The notes under the pieces are model-generated. The model was not told the origin of the DNA. It was given only the letters and a program-made list of their open reading frames with translations, and searched no databases. A program made the position numbers and the translations under genes. This document shows positions 25,591 to 34,076 of a stretch of 64,000 nt of DNA, one piece after another; position 1 is the first letter of the stretch; the number at the start of each line of letters is the position of its first letter. Origin of the DNA: Bog-756 sp963831535 (lineage in GTDB: Bacteria; Actinomycetota; Acidimicrobiia; Acidimicrobiales; RAAP-2); contig CAWHQP010000004.1 of the NCBI GenBank assembly GCA_963831535.1, positions 186,001 to 250,000 of the forward strand, read 5' to 3'.

Positions 25591-27723
25591 ATGCCCGACG
25601 ACGTGACCGGCACGCTGGTGACCGTGGCGGCCGGCCTCCCCGGAGGCGGCGAGTCGCGCCCGGGCCAACAGGACATGGCCGAGGCCGTGGCCCGCTCCCT
25701 GGTCGGACGACGACATCTGGTTGTCCAGGCCGGCACGGGCACCGGCAAGTCACTGGCCTACCTGATCCCGGCTGCGCTGTCCGGTGAGCGGGTCGTGGTG
25801 GCCACGGCCACCAAGGCCCTGCAGGACCAGTTGGCCCACCATGACCTCCCCCGGGTGGCCGCGGCCGTCGACGGCGACTTCTCCTTCGCCGTGCTCAAGG
25901 GACGCAGCAACTACCTGTGTCGCCAGCGGGTGGCCGAGATCGGCGGCCGGGGTGAGCAGATGAGCCTCGAGCCCGGTTCGGGCGACCATCCCGATGCCGA
26001 CGACCCGCTGACCCCGGCGGCTTCGGGGACCGAGGAGGTACCGACGACACCGGACGATCCGGCCGAGGTGGGTCGGCTCGGCGACCAGGTCCGGCGCCTG
26101 GTCCGCTGGGCCGACGACACCACGAGCGGGGACCGGGCCGATCTCGAGTTCGAACCCCATTTCCGGGCCTGGGCCATGGTCTCGACCACCGCCCGCGAGT
26201 GCCCGGGGGCCTTCCGCTGCCCCTCGGGTCGGGAGTGCTTCGCCGAGGCGGCCCGCACCCGGGCCGCCGAGTCCCAGGTGGTGGTGGTCAACACCCACCT
26301 CTATGGAGCCCACCTGGCCAGCGGTGGTGCCGTACTCCCCCCTCACTCGGTGGTGGTGTTCGACGAGGCCCACGAGGTGGAGGAGGTGATGACCGACAGC
26401 CTCGGGGTGGAGATCGGGCCGGGGCGCTTCCGGGCCCTGGCCGCCACGTGTCGCCCACTGCTGGATGCCGGCCCGTCGGGCGCCCTCGACACCGCCGACG
26501 CCGTGGCCGCCCTCGGTGACCTGCTCCAACGGGTCCTCGGACCCCTGGTCGGCCGGCGCGTCGACCGGACGGCTCTCCGGGGTGACCGGGGGGTCACCAC
26601 CGGTCCCGACCCCGTCGCTGCCGAGACGGTCGAGCCGCTGGGGCTGGAGCTGGGGCTGGATGAACCCGTCCGCGTCCCCCGGCCCAGCCCCCCACCCGTC
26701 GCCCCCTCCGGTGATCCCGCGCTCGACCAGGTGGTGGACCTGGCCACCGGACGGGTGGGTCGCCTCATCGACCACCTGCGGGAGGCCGAGCGACTGGCCG
26801 GGGACGACGAGTCGGGTGCCTCCCGTTCGCGACGGGACCGTGCCCTACTGGCCGCCGGCCACCTGGCTGCCGACCTCGCCCGTCTGCCGGCCCTCACCGA
26901 CGACGAGGTGGCCTGGGTGGACGGCGGAGGGCGGGCCGCCAGCCTGCGGGTGTCGCCCATCGACGTGGCCCCGCTCCTCGCCGAGCAGCTCTGGGGCGAG
27001 GTGACCGGGGTGCTGACCTCGGCCACGGTCCCGCTGGGTCTGGCCGGGCGGCTGGGTCTGCCCGAGGGCCGCTACGACGAGCTCGATGTGGGGAGCCCGT
27101 TCGACTACCGCCGGAACGCCCTGCTCTACGTGGCCCGTTCCCTGCCCGACCGCCGGAGCCCCGAAGCCGAACCGGCCCTGCACGACGAGCTCGAGATGCT
27201 GATCACGGCGGCGGGCGGGAGGACCCTGGCCCTGTTCACCAGCTGGCGGGCCATGCGCGCCGCCGTCGAGGTCCTCCGGGCGCGGCTGGAACTGCCCGTT
27301 CTCGCCCAGTCCGACCTGCCCAAGCCGGCCCTCATCGAGGCGTTCCGCGCCGACGAGTCGACCTGTCTGTTCGCCACCCTCGGCTACTGGCAGGGCGTGG
27401 ACGTCCCCGGTCGCACGCTCAGCCTGGTGACGGTGGACCGGATTCCCTTCCCCCGTCCGGATGATCCGGTCCTCGAGGCCCGCCGGGAACGGGCCGGTGC
27501 GGGGGCGTTCAGCCTGGTCGACCTGCCCCGGGCCGGTACCCTGCTGGCCCAGGGGGCGGGACGACTGATCCGATCGGCCAACGACCGGGGCGTGGTGGCA
27601 GTCCTCGACAGTCGGTTGGCCACCGCCCGCTACCGGGGGGCGCTGCTGGCCCGTGTGCCCCCGATGAAGCGCACGCTCGACCGTGAGGAGGTCCTGGCCT
27701 TCTTGCGGGGCATCCAGGACTGA
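25591..27723 (+). CDS. DinG/XPD-like ATP-dependent DNA helicase
   Basis: This 710-residue superfamily 2 helicase is of the DinG/XPD/YoaA type. Walker A is VQAGTGTGKSLAYL (about residues 45-58) and the DEAH box is VVVFDEAHEVEEV (about 252-264). The iron-sulfur cysteines are likely in NYLCRQR (about 108-114) and ECPGAFRCPSGRECF (about 203-217). C-terminal helicase motifs include TLALFTSWRAMRAA and the QGAGRLIRSANDRG motif VI. XPD-type helicases use the FeS cluster to open DNA and help resolve damaged or R-loop structures. It stands alone on the + strand with its own promoter. Confidence 0.92.
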   Translation: MPDDVTGTLVTVAAGLPGGGESRPGQQDMAEAVARSLVGRRHLVVQAGTGTGKSLAYLIPAALSGERVVVATATKALQDQLAHHDLPRVAAAVDGDFSFAVLKGRSNYLCRQRVAEIGGRGEQMSLEPGSGDHPDADDPLTPAASGTEEVPTTPDDPAEVGRLGDQVRRLVRWADDTTSGDRADLEFEPHFRAWAMVSTTARECPGAFRCPSGRECFAEAARTRAAESQVVVVNTHLYGAHLASGGAVLPPHSVVVFDEAHEVEEVMTDSLGVEIGPGRFRALAATCRPLLDAGPSGALDTADAVAALGDLLQRVLGPLVGRRVDRTALRGDRGVTTGPDPVAAETVEPLGLELGLDEPVRVPRPSPPPVAPSGDPALDQVVDLATGRVGRLIDHLREAERLAGDDESGASRSRRDRALLAAGHLAADLARLPALTDDEVAWVDGGGRAASLRVSPIDVAPLLAEQLWGEVTGVLTSATVPLGLAGRLGLPEGRYDELDVGSPFDYRRNALLYVARSLPDRRSPEAEPALHDELEMLITAAGGRTLALFTSWRAMRAAVEVLRARLELPVLAQSDLPKPALIEAFRADESTCLFATLGYWQGVDVPGRTLSLVTVDRIPFPRPDDPVLEARRERAGAGAFSLVDLPRAGTLLAQGAGRLIRSANDRGVVAVLDSRLATARYRGALLARVPPMKRTLDREEVLAFLRGIQD

Positions 27724-27755
27724 CCCTGCTCCGCCAGTGCGGAATACCCGCCCGG

Positions 27756-27761
27756 TAACGT
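27756..27761 (+). promoter_or_regulatory. -10 box of the 27768 glycosyltransferase gene (leaderless)
   Basis: TAACGT ends 6 nt before the ATG at 27768. Confidence 0.5.
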
Positions 27762-27767
27762 GCCGGC

Positions 27768-28742
27768 ATGCCCGAATTCGCGGTGGTGATCCCCACCTAC
27801 CGGCGACCCGCGTACCTGGCCGAGGCGGTGGACAGCGTCCTCGCCCAGACCCACCCGCCGGTGGAGGTCATCGTCGTCTGCGACGGTCCGACGTCGATAC
27901 CCGGGGGGATCGAGCGAGGGGTGGTGCGTGTGGTCGAGCAGCCCCACACAGGAGCCGCCGCAGCCAGGAACACCGGGATCCGGGAGAGCACCGCTTCGTG
28001 GCTCTGCTTTCTCGACGACGACGACCTCTGGCATCCCGATCGGCTCCGACTGGCCGCCCAGTACCTCGACGGGCACACTGGCTGCCGCGCCCTGACCACC
28101 GCATCGTGGTGGTTCGCCACCCAGGCCACAGACGGCATCGACTTCGTAGCCAGTGACCTGGCTGGCTGCGTGGCCCAGGCCGCGTCGGCCGAACCAGTCA
28201 CCGACATGGCGTACTTGGACATCGCCGGCAGGAGCTTCGACCTCCTGCTCGAACGCAATCGATCCAACATCAGCGGCGCCACCGTCCGCCGGGACGTGCT
28301 CGAACGGGCCGGGGGGTTTCCCGCCGGCTACACCTGCGCGGAGGACTGGCTGATGGCGCTCAACGTGGCCCGGTACACGGAGTGGTGCTACCTCGACGAA
28401 CGTCTCTCGTTCGTCCGCAAGCATGCCGGCAACAACACGGTGACCAATCCGACCAACGGGCTCGTCACCCTGCGCGCCATCACGGAGGCCTGGGCCGAGC
28501 GCTCACGACCGGTCCCACCCCATCGGACCCTGGCCGAGTACGGATCCGTCTACCGCTGGACGATCCAGGGCGCGGTGTGGAACGCCATCCGGCGCCGTCA
28601 GATGGGCCTGGCCGTGCGCACCCTGCGACAGGGACTCCCGTTGGTACCCCGCCTGAAGGACCGGGCCTACGTCTTCGTCCCGCCTCCCGTCACCTGGCGG
28701 ATCGAGCACGCCTCCCGACGGCGGCGCCCGCCGGCCCCGTGA
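27768..28742 (+). CDS. Family 2 glycosyltransferase
   Basis: This 324-residue protein has a GT-A fold: FAVVIPTYRRPAYLAEAVDS at the N terminus, VEVIVVCDG near residue 40, AAARNTGIRES near 63, and the DxD-like metal-binding site FLDDDDLWHPD near 80. The second half has NISGATVRRDVLERAGGFP and CAEDWLMALNVARY, features of the acceptor domain. The nearby uppS supplies polyprenyl carriers, but this gene is separate from the main glycan cluster. Donor and acceptor sugars are unknown. Confidence 0.85.
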   Translation: MPEFAVVIPTYRRPAYLAEAVDSVLAQTHPPVEVIVVCDGPTSIPGGIERGVVRVVEQPHTGAAAARNTGIRESTASWLCFLDDDDLWHPDRLRLAAQYLDGHTGCRALTTASWWFATQATDGIDFVASDLAGCVAQAASAEPVTDMAYLDIAGRSFDLLLERNRSNISGATVRRDVLERAGGFPAGYTCAEDWLMALNVARYTEWCYLDERLSFVRKHAGNNTVTNPTNGLVTLRAITEAWAERSRPVPPHRTLAEYGSVYRWTIQGAVWNAIRRRQMGLAVRTLRQGLPLVPRLKDRAYVFVPPPVTWRIEHASRRRRPPAP

Positions 28743-28786
28743 TCGGTGACGGGTGATCCCCGGTCCGCCGGTCCCGGTCGGCCCAG

Positions 28787-29746
28787 TCAGAAGCCGAGCC
28801 GGTCGAGGGCGTCCTCACGGTGCTGCCACCGCTTCTCCACCCGCACGAAGAGCTCGAGGAACGCACCGGGTGGCATCTGCTGTCGCACCGCGGTGCCCAC
28901 CTCTTTCAGGGTGCTCCCACCCCGGCCGATCACGATCCCCTTCTGGGAGTCCCGCTCCACGAGGATCTCGCAGCGGACCCGCGGCCACTCCCACTCGGTG
29001 ACTCGGCAGGCGATGCTGTGGGGGAGTTCGTCCTCGACCCGGTGGAGCAACTCCTCGCGCACCAGGTCCGCCACCCAGAAGGCCTCGGCCACGTCGGTGA
29101 CCATCCCCTCGGGGTAGTAGCGGGGCCCCTCGGGCATCCGGTCCACCACCGCGTCGACGAGTGCGGGCACCCCTTCGCCGGTGGCCGCCGAGACCGGGAA
29201 GTACTCCACCGGAACCGGGGCCCCCCCTCCGTCCTGGTCGATGGCTCCGATCACCGCCGCCACCGCCGTCAGGTGGGTGAGGACGCCGTCGCCACCCACC
29301 CGGTCGATCTTGTTGACCACGACGAGCAGGGTCGGGTCCCCGGCCGCACCCGTGGCCCCGGTGCCCACCTCACCGAGGAGCGCCGCCGTCCGGGCCATGG
29401 AGCGCACCCGGTGGGCCGAGGCGGTCAGCACCATCCGGTCGCCGGGACCGACTGCGCCGGTGGCCTCGACCATGGCCACCACCACGTCCACGTCGTCCAG
29501 CGACGAGGTGGCCGACTCGTTCATCCGCTCACCAAGGGCCGTGCGGGGCTTGTGCAGTCCCGGCGTGTCCACGAACACCACCTGGGCGTCAGGCCGGTTG
29601 AGGACTCCCCGCACCTGGGACCGCGTGGTGTTGGGACGGGGCGAGGTGATGGACACCTTGGTACCGACCATGGCGTTGACCAACGTGGACTTCCCCACGT
29701 TCGGACGACCGACCACGGCGGCGAAACCCGATCGGAAGACCGTCAC
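28787..29746 (-). CDS. era: GTPase Era
   Basis: This 319-residue GTPase is a 16S rRNA maturation and 30S assembly factor. Its G1 motif is GRPNVGKSTLVN (residues 13-24), G3 is DTPGLHKPR (near 60) and G4 is NKIDR (near 147). The C-terminal KH domain carries RGGSTLKEVGTAVRQQM. The ATG overlaps the stop of the CNNM/CBS-domain gene by 4 nt. It ends the long phoH-ybeY-hlyC-era run. In related genomes recO usually follows era; here three rightward genes intervene. Confidence 0.96.
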   Translation of the reverse strand: MTVFRSGFAAVVGRPNVGKSTLVNAMVGTKVSITSPRPNTTRSQVRGVLNRPDAQVVFVDTPGLHKPRTALGERMNESATSSLDDVDVVVAMVEATGAVGPGDRMVLTASAHRVRSMARTAALLGEVGTGATGAAGDPTLLVVVNKIDRVGGDGVLTHLTAVAAVIGAIDQDGGGAPVPVEYFPVSAATGEGVPALVDAVVDRMPEGPRYYPEGMVTDVAEAFWVADLVREELLHRVEDELPHSIACRVTEWEWPRVRCEILVERDSQKGIVIGRGGSTLKEVGTAVRQQMPPGAFLELFVRVEKRWQHREDALDRLGF

Positions 29747-31053
29747 GCCGGCTCCTCGGCCACCGGGACGGCCATCGGCACGATCCGGACCCGCTCGATC
29801 CGGCGCCCGGTGACCCGATCGGCGATCAGACGCAGGCCGCCTACGTCGACCGACTCCCCGGCCACGGGGACGTGACCGAGCAGGTCGAACACCAGGCCAC
29901 CGACAGTGTCCCAGGCCCCGTCGGGGAGCTCGGCGTCGATCAGCTCGTTGACCTCGTCCACCGGGAGCCGCGCGCTCACCCGCACTTCGCCCGAGTCGAG
30001 CCGCTCGACGGTGGCCTCCTCCACGTCGAACTCGTCGACGATCTCGCCGACCAGCTCCTCGATCAGGTCCTCCAACGTGACCAAGCCGGCGATACCGCCG
30101 TATTCGTTTACCACCACGGCCTGGTGGAACTTGTCGGCCTGCATCTCGCGCATCAGGTCGGAGACCCGCTTGGTCTCCGGCACGAAGCGGGCGGTGCGGA
30201 GATGGGTCCGCACGGCGTCGGTGCCTTGGTCCTGACGGACGGTGTGGATCAGGTCCTTGGTGTAGGCGATGCCCACCACGTCGTCGACCTGCTGCTCGAC
30301 GGCGGGAATGCGGCTGTAGCCGACCTCGAGGGCCCGCTCGAGCGCCGCCTCGACGGTTTCGTCGGCACCGATGGTGACCATGTCCGGCCGCGGCACCATC
30401 ACCTCGCGGACCACGGTGTCCCCGAACTCGATGATCGAGTGGATGAGGGCCCGTTCCTCGGTCTCGATCACATCGCCCTCGAGGGCCACGTCGGCCATGG
30501 CCAGCAGCTCGGACTCGGTCACGCCCGAGCCCAGGTACTGGCCCTTCTCCCCGATGAGCAGGTTGGCCAGGCCGATCAGGGCCCCTGAGACCATCCGCAC
30601 CGGCCAGAACCGGACGATGGCCGACACCAGGGGGGCGCTGAACAAGGCGGCCCGTTCGGGGTGGTGGACGGCCCAGTTCTTCGGGACCGCCTCACCCAGC
30701 ACGAAGATGATGACGATCTCGAACACGGTGGCGGCGACCACACCCCAGGCTCCGAACCAGTCGGCGGCCAGGATCCCGACGAGCGTGGCCACCACCAGCT
30801 GACAGATGAGCACCATCAAGAGCACCGGGTTCAGGAAACCCTGCGGGTTCTCGGTCAGTCGGAGTAGGACCTTGGCTCCCCGGCGCCCGTCGTCGACCAG
30901 GGCCATGGCCTTGGCCCGGCTGGTGCGGACCAGGCTGGTCTCGGCCAGGGCCAGCAGCGCCGAGATACCGAGGAGGATCACGACCACGACGATGAGTGCG
31001 CCGTCGACGGCGGTGAACGACGCGGCCAGTAGCGGCGCGGCGGTGGCGCTCAC
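29743..31053 (-). CDS. CNNM/CBS-domain (HlyC/CorC family) membrane protein
   Basis: This 436-residue protein has an N-terminal CNNM (DUF21) domain with about four hydrophobic segments (about residues 12-165). A CBS domain pair follows at about 210-335 (REVMVPRPDMVTIGADETVE; FVPETKRVSDLMREMQADKF). A C-terminal CorC_HlyC domain, TVERLDSGEVRVSARLPVDE, ends the protein. Family members affect magnesium or cobalt efflux. It is 43 nt downstream of ybeY and overlaps era. Confidence 0.9.
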   Translation of the reverse strand: MSATAAPLLAASFTAVDGALIVVVVILLGISALLALAETSLVRTSRAKAMALVDDGRRGAKVLLRLTENPQGFLNPVLLMVLICQLVVATLVGILAADWFGAWGVVAATVFEIVIIFVLGEAVPKNWAVHHPERAALFSAPLVSAIVRFWPVRMVSGALIGLANLLIGEKGQYLGSGVTESELLAMADVALEGDVIETEERALIHSIIEFGDTVVREVMVPRPDMVTIGADETVEAALERALEVGYSRIPAVEQQVDDVVGIAYTKDLIHTVRQDQGTDAVRTHLRTARFVPETKRVSDLMREMQADKFHQAVVVNEYGGIAGLVTLEDLIEELVGEIVDEFDVEEATVERLDSGEVRVSARLPVDEVNELIDAELPDGAWDTVGGLVFDLLGHVPVAGESVDVGGLRLIADRVTGRRIERVRIVPMAVPVAEEPA

Positions 31054-31096
31054 CCTCCCCGGCTCCCGGGACCGGACGGATCAGGTGGCGGCCCCA

Positions 31097-31603
31097 TCAC
31101 GAGGCCATGCGGTAGAAGCGGGCCAACAGCTGCTGCTCACGCTGCTCCATGCGCTCCGCCTCGGCGTCGACCACATGGTCCATGCCGAGCAGATGGAGGA
31201 TGCCGTGCACCACCAGCAGGGCGATCTCGTCATCGAAGGTGACCCCGTGGTCGACGGCGTTGCGTGCGGCCACGGCCGGACAGATGACCACGTCGCCGAG
31301 GAGGAGGAGCCGACCCGTGTCGGCCTCGATGGAGCCGGGCCCCGTCCCACCCTCGTCGGGCGAGCGGCCGCTCCGGTCCGACTCGTCCTCGATGGGGAAG
31401 GACAGCACGTCGGTGGGACCCTCCTTGTCGAGGAACCGTTCGTTGAGCGCGCCGATCGTGGCCTCGTCCACGAACAGGAGCGAGACCTCGGTCTCGCTCA
31501 CGATGCCCTCGGCCTGGAGAACCGACCGGGCCAGGGACGACCACCGCTCGACGTTGACCGGGTGGTCGGCCTGCTCGTCGGCGGCGTAGATGTCAAGACT
31601 CAC
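31097..31603 (-). CDS. ybeY: Endoribonuclease YbeY (16S rRNA maturation)
   Basis: This 168-residue metalloprotein has the YbeY zinc motif VVHGILHLLGMDH (H-x3-H-x5-H, about residues 133-145) and the lead segment NERFLDKEGPTDVLSFPIED (about 52-71). It takes part in 16S rRNA 3' end processing and ribosome quality control. The GTG at 31603 overlaps the phoH gene end by 11 nt; a longer reading to 31765 runs inside phoH. Confidence 0.92.
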   Translation of the reverse strand: MSLDIYAADEQADHPVNVERWSSLARSVLQAEGIVSETEVSLLFVDEATIGALNERFLDKEGPTDVLSFPIEDESDRSGRSPDEGGTGPGSIEADTGRLLLLGDVVICPAVAARNAVDHGVTFDDEIALLVVHGILHLLGMDHVVDAEAERMEQREQQLLARFYRMAS

Positions 31604-32558
31604 TCGGACCAACCGGGGGGCTCCCCCGCTCGTAGGCGGCGACGATGTCGGCCACGATGCGGTGCCTGACCACATCGCGTTGGTTGAGGTGCACGAAGGC
31701 CAGGTCGGGCACCCCGGACAGCACCGCTTCCAGGCCGACCAGACCGGAACGACCCCCGGGCACATCGACCTGGGTCACATCCCCGGTGACCACGGCCTTC
31801 GAGCCGAACCCGATCCGGGTCAGGAACATCTTCATCTGCTCGGGACTGGTGTTCTGTGCCTCGTCGAGGATGATGAAGCTGTTGTTCAGCGTCCGACCCC
31901 GCATGAAGGCCAGGGGCGCCACCTCGACCGCGCCCCGGTCGATCAGCCTTTGGGCCCCCTCGGGCTCCAACAGGTCGTGCAGCGCGTCGTAGAGCGGGCG
32001 GAGGTACGGATCCACCTTGGCCATCAGGTCGCCGGGCAGGAAGCCCAGGCGCTCACCGGCCTCGACCGCCGGCCGGGTCAGGATGATCCGGTTGACCTGG
32101 CGGGCCTGGAGGGCCTGCACGGCGAGGGCCACGGCCAGATAGGACTTGCCGGTCCCGGCCGGGCCGATCCCGAACGTGACGATGTTGGAGGCGATGGCGT
32201 CGGCGTACTGCTTCTGCCCTCCGGTCTTCGGGCGGACGGCCCGGCCCCGGGATGAACGCAACAGCTCCGAGGTGAGCACCTCGGAGGGTCGGACGTCGTC
32301 GTGCATCATGTCGATGGTGCGGTGCACCTGGATGGCGTCGAGACCCTGGCCCGATTCGAGGAGGATGATCAGCTCCTCGAACAGGGCGCCGACCCGTTCG
32401 GCACCGTCACCCTCGATGGAGATCTCGTTCCCCCGCACGGCGATCCGCACGTCGTCGAACGCTCCTTCGACGAGCCGCAGCAACTCGTCACGCTGGCCCA
32501 GCAGGCCGGCCATGAGATGGTTGCCCGGAACGAGAATTTTGACCTGGGTGCCTGCCAC
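31593..32558 (-). CDS. phoH: PhoH-family ATPase
   Basis: This 321-residue PhoH-like NTPase has Walker A GIGPAGTGKSYLAVA (about residues 126-140) and Walker B FIILDEAQNTS (about 225-235). It ends with HRIVADIVAAYERGSP. PhoH proteins pair with YbeY and Era in many bacteria, with roles in RNA handling. I start at GTG 32558 (MAGTQVKILVPGN), just before a hydrophobic beta-strand; a GTG at 32630 adds 24 residues but the TAGGGT box at 32575-32580 would then lie within the gene. No clear ribosome site is present, so the exact start is uncertain. Confidence 0.9.
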   Translation of the reverse strand: MAGTQVKILVPGNHLMAGLLGQRDELLRLVEGAFDDVRIAVRGNEISIEGDGAERVGALFEELIILLESGQGLDAIQVHRTIDMMHDDVRPSEVLTSELLRSSRGRAVRPKTGGQKQYADAIASNIVTFGIGPAGTGKSYLAVALAVQALQARQVNRIILTRPAVEAGERLGFLPGDLMAKVDPYLRPLYDALHDLLEPEGAQRLIDRGAVEVAPLAFMRGRTLNNSFIILDEAQNTSPEQMKMFLTRIGFGSKAVVTGDVTQVDVPGGRSGLVGLEAVLSGVPDLAFVHLNQRDVVRHRIVADIVAAYERGSPPVGPSES

Positions 32559-32574
32559 GTGCGCTCTGAACCCG

Positions 32575-32580
32575 ACCCTA
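32575..32580 (-). promoter_or_regulatory. -10 box of the phoH-ybeY-hlyC-era unit
   Basis: TAGGGT on the minus strand predicts transcription starting near 32568, about 10 nt before the GTG at 32558. Confidence 0.4.
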
Positions 32581-32660
32581 CCAGCGGGCCGCCCGGGGTG
32601 ATCCCATGGTGGCCGCATCCGGACGGCCACGGTCCACCCCGACCCCGGTCCCGACAGGCG

Positions 32661-33011
32661 TCAACCGGGGGGCCACTCGAAGGTCCGGCCACCCAGCACG
32701 TGGACGTGGAGATGGTCCACCGAGTTGAGGGCGTCAGGACCCACGTTGAACACCAACCGGTAGCCGCGGTCGTGGCCGCCGATGCCCTCGGCGTCGGCCA
32801 CCGCCTTGGCTGCCATCAGGAGCGCGGCCACGTCCTCGGCGTCGTCCGCCATGATCGCCGCGGCGTTCACCACGTGGCGTTTCGGCACCACCAGCACATG
32901 GGTCGGCGCCTGGGGGTTGATGTCCCGGAAGGCCACGGTGCGCTCGTCCGTGCGCACCACGTCAGCGGGGATGTCGCCGGCCACGATGCCGCAGAACAGG
33001 CACTCGGACAC
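32661..33011 (-). CDS. HIT-family nucleotide-binding hydrolase
   Basis: This 116-residue protein has the histidine triad HLHVHVLGG (about residues 99-107) and the N-terminal CLFCGIVAGDIPADVV typical of the HinT/protein kinase C-inhibitor-like branch. Such proteins hydrolyse aminoacyl- or phosphoramidate nucleotides. It starts 6 nt after the HTH gene stop and ends 102 nt before the phoH start. Confidence 0.92.
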   Translation of the reverse strand: MSECLFCGIVAGDIPADVVRTDERTVAFRDINPQAPTHVLVVPKRHVVNAAAIMADDAEDVAALLMAAKAVADAEGIGGHDRGYRLVFNVGPDALNSVDHLHVHVLGGRTFEWPPG

Positions 33012-33017
33012 CGCCGG

Positions 33018-33296
33018 TCAGTCCTCGGGGGTGGTGAGACCGTCCGGGGTCACATGGGCCCGGCCGTTGCCGTTGCTCGCGCCCTTGACCTCCGGATACA
33101 GGTGCTCGAGACTGCCCGGGGCGATGCGGCTGGCCTGGATGAACTCCTCCACATCGGTCTGCTGGATGCGGATGACCCGGCCGAACTTGTAGGCCACCAG
33201 GTCACCCTCGTCAATGAACCGGTAGAGGCTGCGCAGGGTCACCCCCAGCAGCTCCGACGCCTCTTTGGTGCTCAACCAGCGAATCTGCTCGGTCAC
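33018..33296 (-). CDS. Helix-turn-helix (excisionase/MerR-like) DNA-binding protein
   Basis: This 92-residue protein has one winged HTH of the HTH_17 class: WLSTKEASELLGVTLRSLYR (residues 7-26) followed by FIDEGDLVAYKFGRVIRIQQ and TDVEEFIQ. It lacks a recombinase partner, so it is more likely a small chromosomal regulator, as BldC is, than a phage excisionase. It is 19 nt downstream of the BldD-like gene and 6 nt upstream of the HIT gene. Confidence 0.85.
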   Translation of the reverse strand: MTEQIRWLSTKEASELLGVTLRSLYRFIDEGDLVAYKFGRVIRIQQTDVEEFIQASRIAPGSLEHLYPEVKGASNGNGRAHVTPDGLTTPED

Positions 33297-33315
33297 GTGG
33301 GACCTCCCCCGGACA

Positions 33316-33909
33316 TCAGATGCTGACGAGAAGCCCGAGCTCGTCCAGCCTCGTACCCATGGAGTCGGGCGTCACGCCGAACAGGCAGGCGATGGCCCGG
33401 ACGTCTTCGGCCCGGATGGTGATCATCCGACCGTTGAAGTCCTGGCGGTGCACCTGGATCATGCTGAGGAACCGGCGCAGGAGGTCCCGCTCCGGCCCGC
33501 TCACCGTGTGCAACTTGGTGAGGTCGATCGCCACCTTCTCCGTCCCCGACGCCGTCAGGCTGGCCCTCCGGGCCGACGTTGTGACGATCTCCTCGGTGGT
33601 CCCACTGGCTCCCCAGCGGGTCATGGTGGCGTCGTCCGGGGGCAGCAGCTGGTCGACCGGCACGTCGTAGAGCTTGGCCAGCCGCTGGAGCCTGGGCACC
33701 GAGATGGCGCGCTCGCCCCGCTCGTAGGCACCCAGCACGGAGGCTTTGAACTCCTGTTCGGACATGGCCTCGACGGCCTGGAGGGACAGACGCATCTGCT
33801 TGCGCATGGTCCTCAGGCGGGCTCCGACGGCACGGGCGTAGGCGACTCTGGCCGCCTCCTCCTGCTCGTCCTCGTCAAGCACATCGACACTCTTGTCAAT
33901 CACCGACAT
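33316..33909 (-). CDS. BldD-like transcriptional regulator with c-di-GMP binding signature
   Basis: This 197-residue protein has an XRE-type HTH (RLRTMRKQMRLSLQAVEAM ... SVLGAYERGERAISVPRLQR, residues 31-76), a linker, and a C-terminal domain (about 126-197). The C-terminal domain matches Streptomyces BldD in order and sequence, including VAIDLTKLHTV. It carries the RxD-x8-RxxD signature: R155, D157, then R166 and D169, which in BldD binds cyclic di-GMP to form the DNA-binding dimer. Compared with BldD (167 residues) it has about 23 extra N-terminal residues and a longer linker. The ATG at 33909 has GGAGG with a 5-nt spacer; upstream readings to 34365 lack support. It follows rsmE and precedes the HTH gene. 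Confidence 0.85.
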   Translation of the reverse strand: MSVIDKSVDVLDEDEQEEAARVAYARAVGARLRTMRKQMRLSLQAVEAMSEQEFKASVLGAYERGERAISVPRLQRLAKLYDVPVDQLLPPDDATMTRWGASGTTEEIVTTSARRASLTASGTEKVAIDLTKLHTVSGPERDLLRRFLSMIQVHRQDFNGRMITIRAEDVRAIACLFGVTPDSMGTRLDELGLLVSI

Positions 33910-34076
33910 CTGCACCTCCGCTCCTCTCCACCGATCGCCCCCCGAGCTCCGGTTCTGCCAACGTGACGCAGGTGCATGTCTGTCAACGGACCACAGGGCC
34001 GCCATGCGGAACCCTGTGATCGTCTCCCTCAACAGGAGTCCCTGCCTCCCTGAGTAGTTTCCCTCACGGAGCGTGG

